From positions 1-22,783 of the forward strand of contig CALLHT010000224.1 in NCBI GenBank assembly GCA_938009335.1: DNA of 22,783 nucleotides. The letters run 5' to 3'. The notes under the pieces were generated by a model. That model ran no database searches and was not told where the DNA came from. It was given only the letters and a program-made list of their open reading frames with translations. The position numbers were made by a program, and so were the translations under genes. Shown here one piece after another: positions 1 through 6,317 of this stretch. Origin of the DNA: an uncultured Rhizobiaceae group bacterium (GTDB taxonomy: Bacteria; Pseudomonadota; Alphaproteobacteria; Rhizobiales; Rhizobiaceae). Numbering within the stretch: position 1 is the stretch's first letter; every line of letters begins with the position of its first letter.

Positions 1-894
1 ATCACCCCTGCCCTCATGGTGGGCGCATTTGTCGAACGCATCAAGTTCGGCGCGGTGATGATGATCTCCGGCATCTGGCTTTTGGTCGTTTATGCACCAA
101 CGGTCCATTGGGTCTGGGGTGGCGGCTGGCTTGCAGAGATGGGCGTGATCGATTTCGCAGGCGGCATTGTGGTTCACGTGACCGCAGGCGTTTCAGCAGC
201 GGTGATCGCCATCATGCTCGGCGCGCGCAAAGGCTTCCCTACCCGCGTATTGCCGCCACATGCACCTTGGATGGTAATGATCGGCGCATCACTTCTTTGG
301 GTTGGCTGGTTCGGCTTTAATGCGGGTTCTGCCGTTGCCGCAGATCAAAACGCAGGCATGGCGATGTTGGTTACACATCTTTCTGCGGCAACTGCATCAC
401 TGGTCTGGGTCGTGATTGAAAAGATCAAGTTCGGCAAGCCAAGCTTGGTTGGCCTTGTCACCGGCACGATTGCGGGCCTTGCCACCATCACCCCGGCTTC
501 TGGTTCTGTCGGCCCACTTGGCGGCATCATCCTTGGCCTTGCTGGCGGTTTCATCTGTTACTTCGCGGTTGATCTTGTGAAGCACAAAATGAAGATCGAT
601 GACTCGCTTGACGTTCTTGCCGTTCACGGCATTGGCGGTGCGACAGGCACATTGCTTGTGGCATTCCTTGCGGGCGTCGGTTCAGGGGGCACAGGGCTTA
701 GTGAAGGCGTAACCGCCGGATCCCAGTTCGTGGTTCAGGCAATTGGTGTGATTTCAGTTGGCATCTGGTCAGCGGTAGCAACTGTTGTTATCGTGCTGAT
801 TACGAAAGCAGTCGTGGGCTTGCGCGCTTCTGAGGATGAAGAAGTTGAAGGGCTTGATTTCTCTCACCATGGCGAAAGCGCCTATAAACTGTAA
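1..894 (+). CDS. amtB: Ammonium transporter AmtB (3' part, start outside window)
   Basis: C-terminal 297 residues of an Amt/MEP/Rh-family ammonium channel. The frame is open from base 1, so the gene begins upstream and the ATG at 16 is internal. Family marks are seen: the DFAGGIVVHVTAG stretch, whose His (codon at 175-177) fits the first pore histidine, and LDVLAVHGIGG, whose His (codon at 625-627) fits the second of the twin-His pair. Several hydrophobic membrane helices are evident, and the cytoplasmic tail ends after SAYKL. The protein conducts ammonium/ammonia across the inner membrane and is gated by PII proteins. A PII gene follows after 24 bases, which supports the assignment. Transcription under nitrogen limitation is expected for the family, but the promoter is not in the window. 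Confidence 0.96.
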   Translation: MTPALMVGAFVERIKFGAVMMISGIWLLVVYAPTVHWVWGGGWLAEMGVIDFAGGIVVHVTAGVSAAVIAIMLGARKGFPTRVLPPHAPWMVMIGASLLWVGWFGFNAGSAVAADQNAGMAMLVTHLSAATASLVWVVIEKIKFGKPSLVGLVTGTIAGLATITPASGSVGPLGGIILGLAGGFICYFAVDLVKHKMKIDDSLDVLAVHGIGGATGTLLVAFLAGVGSGGTGLSEGVTAGSQFVVQAIGVISVGIWSAVATVVIVLITKAVVGLRASEDEEVEGLDFSHHGESAYKL

Positions 895-918
895 ACTGGC
901 GAAGAAGGAGAACACGAC

Positions 919-1257
919 ATGAAAATGATCATGGCGGTGATACAGCCCTACAAGCTGGATGCAGTGCGCGAAGCGTTGGGAGAAATCGGCGTGGATGGCA
1001 TGACCGTCTCTGAAGTCAAAGGGTATGGCCGCCAGAAAGGCCATACCGAGATTTACCGCGGCACAGAATATGCCATCAACTATGTGCCTAAAGTGAAGGT
1101 GGAAATCGCCGTAAAAGCGGACGTTGTCGAAAAAGCCGTTGAAGCCATTCGTGGCGCGGCCGGTCAAGGCAAGATCGGCGATGGCAAGGTCTTCGTTTTT
1201 GATCTGGAGAACGCCTTACGCATTCGTACCGGAGAAGCTGGCGAAGAAGCGCTTTAA
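919..1257 (+). CDS. glnK: Nitrogen regulatory protein PII (GlnK/GlnB family)
   Basis: A 112-residue PII trimer subunit, the normal family length. It senses 2-oxoglutarate and ATP/ADP and controls partner proteins, classically AmtB. The T-loop is intact, with GYGRQKGHTEIYRG followed by TEY; the Tyr of RGTEY is residue 51, the position uridylylated by GlnD in PII proteins. The second signature GKIGDGKVFV and the C-terminal RIRTGE are present. The start ATG is preceded by AAGGAG at 905-910 with good spacing. Direct linkage to amtB argues for the GlnK type rather than GlnB, although the two cannot be separated firmly by sequence alone. Here the PII gene lies downstream of amtB, the reverse of the common glnK-amtB order. 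A strong terminator follows. Confidence 0.93.
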   Translation: MKMIMAVIQPYKLDAVREALGEIGVDGMTVSEVKGYGRQKGHTEIYRGTEYAINYVPKVKVEIAVKADVVEKAVEAIRGAAGQGKIGDGKVFVFDLENALRIRTGEAGEEAL

Positions 1258-1279
1258 TCGCTTGCACAAACCGTATATC

Positions 1280-1308
1280 AAGGCCGGAGCACGCTCCGGC
1301 CTTTTTTA
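1280..1308 (+). terminator. Intrinsic terminator after glnK
   Basis: Perfect 11-bp inverted repeat (AAGGCCGGAGC at 1280-1290, its complement at 1293-1303) followed by a T run (1302-1307). It should end the amtB-glnK transcript. It lies only 13 bases before the prmA start. Confidence 0.9.
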
Positions 1309-1321
1309 TTAGGAAAATCCA

Positions 1322-2200
1322 ATGCCGCAATCCCGCCTCTACATCGAGACCCACGAGACAGAAGCTCGGGCTTTGCAGGCAAGCTATGAGTATGCGTTTG
1401 AGGATGACGGACTGGCAGTCTCTGCCTTTGAGGATTTGGAAAATCCGGGCGATTGGACGGTCTCGGTCTATTCCGACACAAGCGAAATCAAACCGCTTGC
1501 TGAACGCATGACCAAGTTGGCGCAAGAGATCAACATCACATTCGATCTGCAACGCGAGGACTTGCCGGAAGTGGATTGGGTAGCGGAGACATTGCGCGAC
1601 CTTCACCACGTGCGCTCAGGTCGATTTGTCATGCATGGAAGCCACGAGATGGATGCGCCGAAGCCGCATGAAATCGGGTTGCTCATTGATGCAGGTCTTG
1701 CGTTCGGCACTGGCCATCATGGAACAACCGCCGGATGTTTAGACATGCTGGACGAGGTTTCCAAACGCAATACCTTTTATAACGCGCTTGATCTTGGCAC
1801 TGGCAGCGGGGTTCTCGCCATCGCAATCGCCAAAGCGCATCAGGCACAAGTGCTTGCAACAGACATTGATCCGGTTGCCACTGAAACCGCAACACAAAAC
1901 GTAAAGCTCAATGGCACACAAAATTTTGTCGAATGCATTACCGCAAGCGGATTTACACATCGTAGATTTGGAGAACAAGCGCCTTTTGATTTGGTAATAG
2001 CGAACATCCTCGCAAAACCACTACAATCCATGGCGCACGATATTGCGCTTCATACCATGGCCGGTGGAACCATCATTCTATCCGGGCTGCTACCGCATCA
2101 GCAGCGGATGATCGTCGCAACCTTCCGTCAGCATAATATTATGTTTGAGAAGTCATATATCCGCGATGGATGGCTAATTCTGGTGCTGTCGAAGCCCTAA
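1322..2200 (+). CDS. prmA: Ribosomal protein L11 methyltransferase
   Basis: A class I SAM-dependent methyltransferase of 292 residues that trimethylates ribosomal protein L11 in the cytoplasm. Seen: GTGHHGTT at residues 129-136 (the PrmA GTGxHxTT signature), the SAM-binding glycine motif DLGTGSG at 157-163, an acidic strand end (TDIDP, about 180-184), and the target-binding motif ANIL at 227-230. The N-terminal third is the variable L11-recognition region. The start ATG has AGGAAA at 1311-1316. It is nonessential in the bacteria where it has been studied. The gene starts just after the glnK terminator, so it depends on readthrough or on a promoter overlapping the glnK end. It is convergent with the next gene. 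Confidence 0.94.
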   Translation: MPQSRLYIETHETEARALQASYEYAFEDDGLAVSAFEDLENPGDWTVSVYSDTSEIKPLAERMTKLAQEINITFDLQREDLPEVDWVAETLRDLHHVRSGRFVMHGSHEMDAPKPHEIGLLIDAGLAFGTGHHGTTAGCLDMLDEVSKRNTFYNALDLGTGSGVLAIAIAKAHQAQVLATDIDPVATETATQNVKLNGTQNFVECITASGFTHRRFGEQAPFDLVIANILAKPLQSMAHDIALHTMAGGTIILSGLLPHQQRMIVATFRQHNIMFEKSYIRDGWLILVLSKP

Positions 2201-2207
2201 GCTTCGA
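2189..2207. repeat. Inverted repeat at the prmA stop, possible bidirectional terminator
   Basis: Perfect 7-bp arms TCGAAGC (2189-2195) and GCTTCGA (2201-2207) around a 5-base loop that contains the prmA stop codon. It sits exactly where two convergent genes end, 9 bases apart. There is no T run on either side, so a terminator role is only inferred. Confidence 0.4.
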
Positions 2208-2209
2208 AC

Positions 2210-2953
2210 TTAACCGACAGCTCGGAACTGCGAACCAAACCCAAGATCATCCCGCAAAATCTTCCAGGTTTCGTTAAACCCGTTGACATGATGCGCTGTT
2301 TGTCCGTCAGACATGAGTTTTTCAGCAAGCGGTAAGTCATTGCCCCCTGCATCCATTCGGTCTCCAAAGAAGATCATCTCAGCATTCGGATGGCGTTGTC
2401 TGATTTCCGAATAGACCCGCCCCTTATTCCACCCTTTAGGCGCAATATCGATTGAGATTTGACCACCTAGCGTCGCTTCATAGTCCGGAAACACACGCAT
2501 GATGCTTTCAGTCAGATATTCACGCTCATGTGCAACCTTGTCGAAATCAACATAACGCTGGCGATCAAGACGATCCGCATTTCTGCCCGCAACGGACACA
2601 TTGAGCATACCCGAACGGTGATCAATATGATTGCCGGTACGCCAGCAGAATGGGCTGAGATCAATCAGCTGTTTGCAATATTGAATGAGTTCGTCAGGAA
2701 AACTGTGGTTCATCACAAAGTGCGTTCGCTCACCTGAAACAAACTCATTTCCTGAGCAGGTAAAAACACCCTTAGCTAGATTGAGTAGCTTTGCCGGAAG
2801 TTGTCCCTGCAACTTTGCCATATTGCTACCGGTGACGAGATAACAGTTCTCGGCAGCCCAGAAACTCATCAGGAATTCTACAAATAGTGGATCAGCCTTC
2901 TGGCCCGAAAGCGTTAAAGTGCCATCCACATCAAATATCAGAACTCTACTCAT
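2210..2953 (-). CDS. Eukaryote-type phosphomannomutase-like HAD-family protein
   Basis: A 247-residue HAD-superfamily protein, close to the length of human PMM2 (246). The nucleophile motif is DVDGTLT (Asp8, Asp10). Motifs typical of the eukaryotic phosphomannomutase family follow in order: TGSNMAKLQGQL (41-52), RSGMLNVS (113-120), AGR (122-124), GGQISIDIAPKGWNKG (163-178) and FFGDRMDAGGND (195-206). Arg113, Arg124, Arg131, Ser167 and Asp169 keep the spacing of the human PMM2 sugar-phosphate binding residues R123, R134, R141, S179 and D181 as I recall them. The expected reaction is mannose-6-phosphate to mannose-1-phosphate (possibly also glucose phosphates), feeding GDP-mannose. ATG at 2953 is chosen because the family begins just before DVDGT; a TTG at 2995 would add 14 residues without a better ribosome site. 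No other sugar-nucleotide gene is adjacent. A plain HAD phosphatase is the alternative. Confidence 0.85.
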   Translation of the reverse strand: MSRVLIFDVDGTLTLSGQKADPLFVEFLMSFWAAENCYLVTGSNMAKLQGQLPAKLLNLAKGVFTCSGNEFVSGERTHFVMNHSFPDELIQYCKQLIDLSPFCWRTGNHIDHRSGMLNVSVAGRNADRLDRQRYVDFDKVAHEREYLTESIMRVFPDYEATLGGQISIDIAPKGWNKGRVYSEIRQRHPNAEMIFFGDRMDAGGNDLPLAEKLMSDGQTAHHVNGFNETWKILRDDLGFGSQFRAVG

Positions 2954-2983
2954 AGAACCAGAATACCGGAAAACTACAAACAA

Positions 2984-3000
2984 AACGTTACGCAACGTTA
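2984..3000. repeat. Tandem AACGTTA pair upstream of the phosphomannomutase-like gene
   Basis: AACGTTA occurs at 2984-2990 and again at 2994-3000, a 10-base period (one helical turn). It lies about 31 to 47 bases before the start codon at 2953. It could be a regulator binding site. Nothing else supports this. Confidence 0.3.
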
Positions 3001-3027
3001 GTTAGAGGTTCTCTCTCGTGTATTCAA

Positions 3028-3052
3028 CAAAAAAGCGGCCCTTGAGCCGCTT
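3028..3052 (-). terminator. Intrinsic terminator after the DUF1127 gene
   Basis: Read on the minus strand, 7-bp stem arms AAGCGGC and GCCGCTT enclose a 6-base loop (3033-3052) and are followed by a T run (A run at 3029-3034 on the plus strand). It lies 30 bases beyond the DUF1127 stop and should separate it from the phosphomannomutase-like gene. Confidence 0.85.
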
Positions 3053-3081
3053 CTTTTGCATCTCCAAAGTGTCTAGTTAGA

Positions 3082-3258
3082 TCAAACGAAATGGTTGATC
3101 CGACCGCCTTTTTTGAGGTCCGCGCGTTTTAGGCCAGCGCGTGTAAGTGTTGCATCGTCAAGCGTTGCAAGATAGGCGTGGACACTCAACTGAGCTTGTT
3201 TCTCACGAACTTGCATCAGTCTTCCGAAGCCGTTGCCAATGTTACCAAGAATAGCCAT
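3082..3258 (-). CDS. DUF1127 family small protein
   Basis: A 58-residue basic protein of the DUF1127 (YjiS-like) type, which is common and often multicopy in Alphaproteobacteria. The core pattern is seen: a central LATLDDATLTRAGL followed by a basic KRADLKKGGRI tail. In related species small DUF1127 proteins have been linked to RNA metabolism and phosphate or stress responses, but the role of this copy cannot be read from sequence. ATG at 3258 is chosen because AAAGGAAAC lies just upstream with normal spacing; the longer frame to 3309 adds an unlikely 17-residue stretch. It is monocistronic: a terminator follows, and the gene upstream (aminopeptidase P) is divergent. Confidence 0.82.
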   Translation of the reverse strand: MAILGNIGNGFGRLMQVREKQAQLSVHAYLATLDDATLTRAGLKRADLKKGGRINHFV

Positions 3259-3346
3259 GTTTTGTTTCCTTTTCTGCCCGGTTGCCCTATGCATCCGGTA
3301 CACTGGCAATATGAGCTATGCAAAAACATTTAGGTAGGTGGGTAAA

Positions 3347-3363
3347 CGCAATCGAGCATTGCG
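3347..3363. promoter_or_regulatory. Inverted repeat in the divergent DUF1127/aminopeptidase P promoter region
   Basis: CGCAAT (3347-3352) and ATTGCG (3358-3363) form a perfect 6-bp inverted repeat with a 5-base spacer, centred about 65 bases before the aminopeptidase P start and 97 before the DUF1127 start. It is operator-like by position and symmetry. The regulator is unknown. Confidence 0.35.
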
Positions 3364-3419
3364 CAAAATGCATGGCTATTGTCATATTACGTTAATAATT
3401 GAGATCGAGGTCACTCTTC

Positions 3420-5240
3420 ATGTTCCAAAGCTATAGCTCCAGTGCTGATCGAGAAGCAGGGCCGGATCGACTGAAAAATCTGCAAGCGGAAATGCAGAAA
3501 GAAGGTGTGACAGCGTTTCTGATTCCCCATGCCGATGAGCATCAGAATGAATATCTGCCGGAGCGGGCCGAACGCCTTTCCTGGTTGACCGGATTTACCG
3601 GCTCAGCAGGGTTCGCAATTGCTACGCTTGAAACCTGCGTAGTGTTTGTCGATGGCAGATACACGCTGCAAGTGACAGAGCAGATTCATCCTGACGCGTT
3701 TACATCTGACAGCCTTACGGAAAATCCACCTTCTAAATGGATAGGAACCAACACTGACAAAGAAGACATCATTGCCTATGATCCTTGGCTCATAACTTCT
3801 GCGCAATTGGCAGCCTATGAAAAAGCAGCCAATAAGTCCGGTGCCACACTCAAACCAACCGAGAACCTGATTGACCGGATTTGGGAAGATCAGCCCCCCG
3901 CTCCCAAGGGAGCAGTTTCTCTACATCCTGTAGAATTTGCGGGAAGAACGGCAGAAGAAAAATTGAGCGAAGTCCAAAGCGCAATTGCAGATGCGGGTGC
4001 CGACTTCACCGTACTCACAGACCCCGCCTCACTGGCATGGTTGTTCAACATTCGGGGTCAAGATGTGGTGCACAACCCCCTTCCCCTCGGCTTTGCAATT
4101 ATTCCTGTAGCTGGAACATCTACGCTTTTCATGGATGCGGCAAAGATAAGTTCGGAGGTTCGTGACGAATTGAATGCGATCACTGAAATCGCCGCACCGG
4201 AAAGTTTGGAACAGGTTCTAGCTGACAATTCCAAAAAGAGTTCGGTTCTCTGCGATACTTCACGAATGCCTGTCGCGCTAACCAAACTGATTGAGGAAAA
4301 CAACGGCACAGTCATCAAAGGGCGTGACCCAGCGATCCTGCCCCGCGCGATAAAGAACCAGACCGAGATTGAGGGTGCCCGTGCTGCGCATGTTCGAGAC
4401 GGTGTCGCCATGTGCAAATTCTTGTGCTGGCTGGATGCACAAAACCCGGAACAGACTACTGAGATTGATGCGGCGAAAAAGTTGGAGGAAATCAGGCGCG
4501 ACAATGCAAATGCTATGGGGAGCAAATTGAAAGAAATCTCCTTCGATACGATCTCCGGCCATGGGCCGAATGGTGCAATTGTCCATTACCGTGTCACAGA
4601 AGAAACCAACCGGACTTTCACCAACAACTCGCTTTATCTCTGCGATTCTGGCGGACAGTACATTGACGGAACTACGGATATAACCCGCACCATCGCAATC
4701 GGCACACCACCCAAGGAAGCCGTGACAGATTTCACACTCGTTCTAAAAGGTCATATCGCAGTTGCAATAGCGCGCTTTCCGGAAGGCTCACGAGGGGTGG
4801 AGCTAGACCCACTCGCCCGAGCCCCGCTGTGGAGCAAAGGTAAAGACTACGCCCATGGAACCGGCCACGGCGTGGGTTCTTATCTTAATGTTCATGAAGG
4901 TCCGCAATCCATTTCAAAACGCGGCATGGAACCACTAGTACCGGGAATGATCATCTCAAACGAACCGGGATTTTACGTTGAGGGCGAATATGGCATTCGC
5001 ATAGAAAATCTTGTGATCGTCGAAGAAGCCCAAACCATGGATGGGGGGAACACGCCCATGCATGCATTCGAAACGATAACCCTTTGTCCGATCGATACAC
5101 GGCTGGTCGATGTTAACCTACTGACGCAGGTGGAGCGCGACTACCTCAACACCTATCATGCGCAAGTTTGGGACCGCTTGAACCGACACTTAGAAGGCCA
5201 TGAACGGGATTGGCTAAAACAGGCAACCGCGGCAATCTGA
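3420..5240 (+). CDS. pepP: Xaa-Pro aminopeptidase P, M24B family metallopeptidase
   Basis: A 606-residue three-domain aminopeptidase P, similar in size to the long eukaryotic cytosolic form rather than the short E. coli PepP. It removes an N-terminal residue that precedes proline. Two creatinase-like N domains occupy about residues 20-310, the pita-bread M24 catalytic domain about 320-540, and a C-terminal M24_C segment the rest. The dinuclear metal ligands are all present: Asp409 (CDSGGQYIDG), Asp420 (TTDITRT), His483 (GTGHGVG), Glu515 (ISNEPGFY) and Glu529 (IRIENLV). ATG at 3420 has GAGG about ten bases upstream; a TTG at 3399 in the same frame is less likely. It is divergent from the DUF1127 gene. 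Its TGA directly abuts the stop codon of the convergent DUF2855 gene. Confidence 0.93.
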   Translation: MFQSYSSSADREAGPDRLKNLQAEMQKEGVTAFLIPHADEHQNEYLPERAERLSWLTGFTGSAGFAIATLETCVVFVDGRYTLQVTEQIHPDAFTSDSLTENPPSKWIGTNTDKEDIIAYDPWLITSAQLAAYEKAANKSGATLKPTENLIDRIWEDQPPAPKGAVSLHPVEFAGRTAEEKLSEVQSAIADAGADFTVLTDPASLAWLFNIRGQDVVHNPLPLGFAIIPVAGTSTLFMDAAKISSEVRDELNAITEIAAPESLEQVLADNSKKSSVLCDTSRMPVALTKLIEENNGTVIKGRDPAILPRAIKNQTEIEGARAAHVRDGVAMCKFLCWLDAQNPEQTTEIDAAKKLEEIRRDNANAMGSKLKEISFDTISGHGPNGAIVHYRVTEETNRTFTNNSLYLCDSGGQYIDGTTDITRTIAIGTPPKEAVTDFTLVLKGHIAVAIARFPEGSRGVELDPLARAPLWSKGKDYAHGTGHGVGSYLNVHEGPQSISKRGMEPLVPGMIISNEPGFYVEGEYGIRIENLVIVEEAQTMDGGNTPMHAFETITLCPIDTRLVDVNLLTQVERDYLNTYHAQVWDRLNRHLEGHERDWLKQATAAI

Positions 5241-6317
5241 TCACATTTCGATCAGCAATCCATCTCGCGGATCTGCTTTTCCTTCAAGCACCTGCGGGTA
5301 AACGCTTGCCAATCCATCCAACCCATCCAGGGTTTTGAGATTAAGCCATGCATTGCTTTTTTGTGCCGCATCCATGATGAACTTCGCAGATTTGGCGTTA
5401 AACTCGGCAGCGCCCCAGTCTTTCATCCGTTGTTGAATGCGAGCGGGCGCAAAGAAGAATTCTGTCCGATCCTTGATGACAGCGCTGCTTCTGCGTTCTG
5501 CTTCCCAATGGGTTAAACCAACGCTCAAAGTCCGCATCATGTGTTCGCCCAGGTGCATATGCAATTGCCCCAGCAGGTCTGCATTGCCGGCCATATCCAC
5601 AATGACCGACGGGTTCTGGGCAATCTCTGCTTCAAGATCATCGTAGCAAACCACGGAACCATAAACCCCAAGGCTTTCCACAAATTCCCGATTACCCTTG
5701 GAGGTCATCCCAACAACATTATTGCCGGATGCCTCCAATGCATACGCGAGTCCAATACTTGTCTTGGAAGAGGCACTGATGATCAAGACAGTATCGGCAT
5801 CATAAAACCGGTTTTCCTCCAACTGATCTGCAATCACGAACGCTGTGACATAAAGCGGATAGAGCAACATACGAATATCATCGCCGGCGCGCGTGTAGCC
5901 CGGCTCCGCCTCGACACGGCGATAGATATTATAGCCTTTTGGCAAATGGGCACGGTGTTCAGAGGAATCAAAGAAATGCGCTGGAGTCGTACCTTCAGGT
6001 TTCATCACAACCAAATCAGCGGGCGGAAAGTATCCAAAAATCCGCTCCCCAACCGGCAAATCCGCGACGTGCGATTCGACAATCTCTGCAAACCCCCAAA
6101 CCGGCATCAGGCCTTTGCCCTTTGTCTCTTCTCCCAAAGGTTCAAAGAACTGCCAATACCCAAGTGTATCTCCCGCAACCGCATAGGTGATGTTGTTTGC
6201 CGATAACCCGAACCGCTCGACCTTCAGCAGAATTTCGCCTTCACCCGCGACGGGCGCATCACAGCTCACGAGACGCACATCCGAAATCTGGTCTTTTGTT
6301 ATTTGAAACTGTCTCAT
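5241..6317 (-). CDS. DUF2855 family protein, MDR-like oxidoreductase
   Basis: A 358-residue protein recognised as DUF2855 by its overall pattern: an N-terminal catalytic-like half with SANNITYAVAGDTLGYW and a WGFAEIVES segment, then a Rossmann half with TVLIISASSKTSIGLAYAL near residues 175-193. This resembles the NAD(P)-binding half of medium-chain dehydrogenases and quinone reductases, without the zinc-ligand pattern of alcohol dehydrogenases. No experimental function is known to me for the family. It starts with an ATG that overlaps the stop of the preceding flavoprotein gene (ATGA), so the two are probably translationally coupled and may act on the same compound or in successive steps. 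The 3' end touches the stop codon of pepP. Confidence 0.85.
   Translation of the reverse strand: MRQFQITKDQISDVRLVSCDAPVAGEGEILLKVERFGLSANNITYAVAGDTLGYWQFFEPLGEETKGKGLMPVWGFAEIVESHVADLPVGERIFGYFPPADLVVMKPEGTTPAHFFDSSEHRAHLPKGYNIYRRVEAEPGYTRAGDDIRMLLYPLYVTAFVIADQLEENRFYDADTVLIISASSKTSIGLAYALEASGNNVVGMTSKGNREFVESLGVYGSVVCYDDLEAEIAQNPSVIVDMAGNADLLGQLHMHLGEHMMRTLSVGLTHWEAERRSSAVIKDRTEFFFAPARIQQRMKDWGAAEFNAKSAKFIMDAAQKSNAWLNLKTLDGLDGLASVYPQVLEGKADPRDGLLIEM

Noticed and set aside
2954..2995. TTG start extending the phosphomannomutase-like protein by 14 residues
   Set aside because: The family begins directly before the DVDGT motif, and the extra residues show no ribosome site advantage.
3259..3309. 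Longer form of the DUF1127 protein (17 extra residues)
   Set aside because: The inner ATG has a clear AAAGGAAAC site, and the extension lies over the probable 5' untranslated region.
5541..6206. A 221-codon plus-strand open frame
   Set aside because: It lies wholly antisense to the DUF2855 gene, has a composition unlike a folded protein and no recognisable motif. It is a shadow frame.
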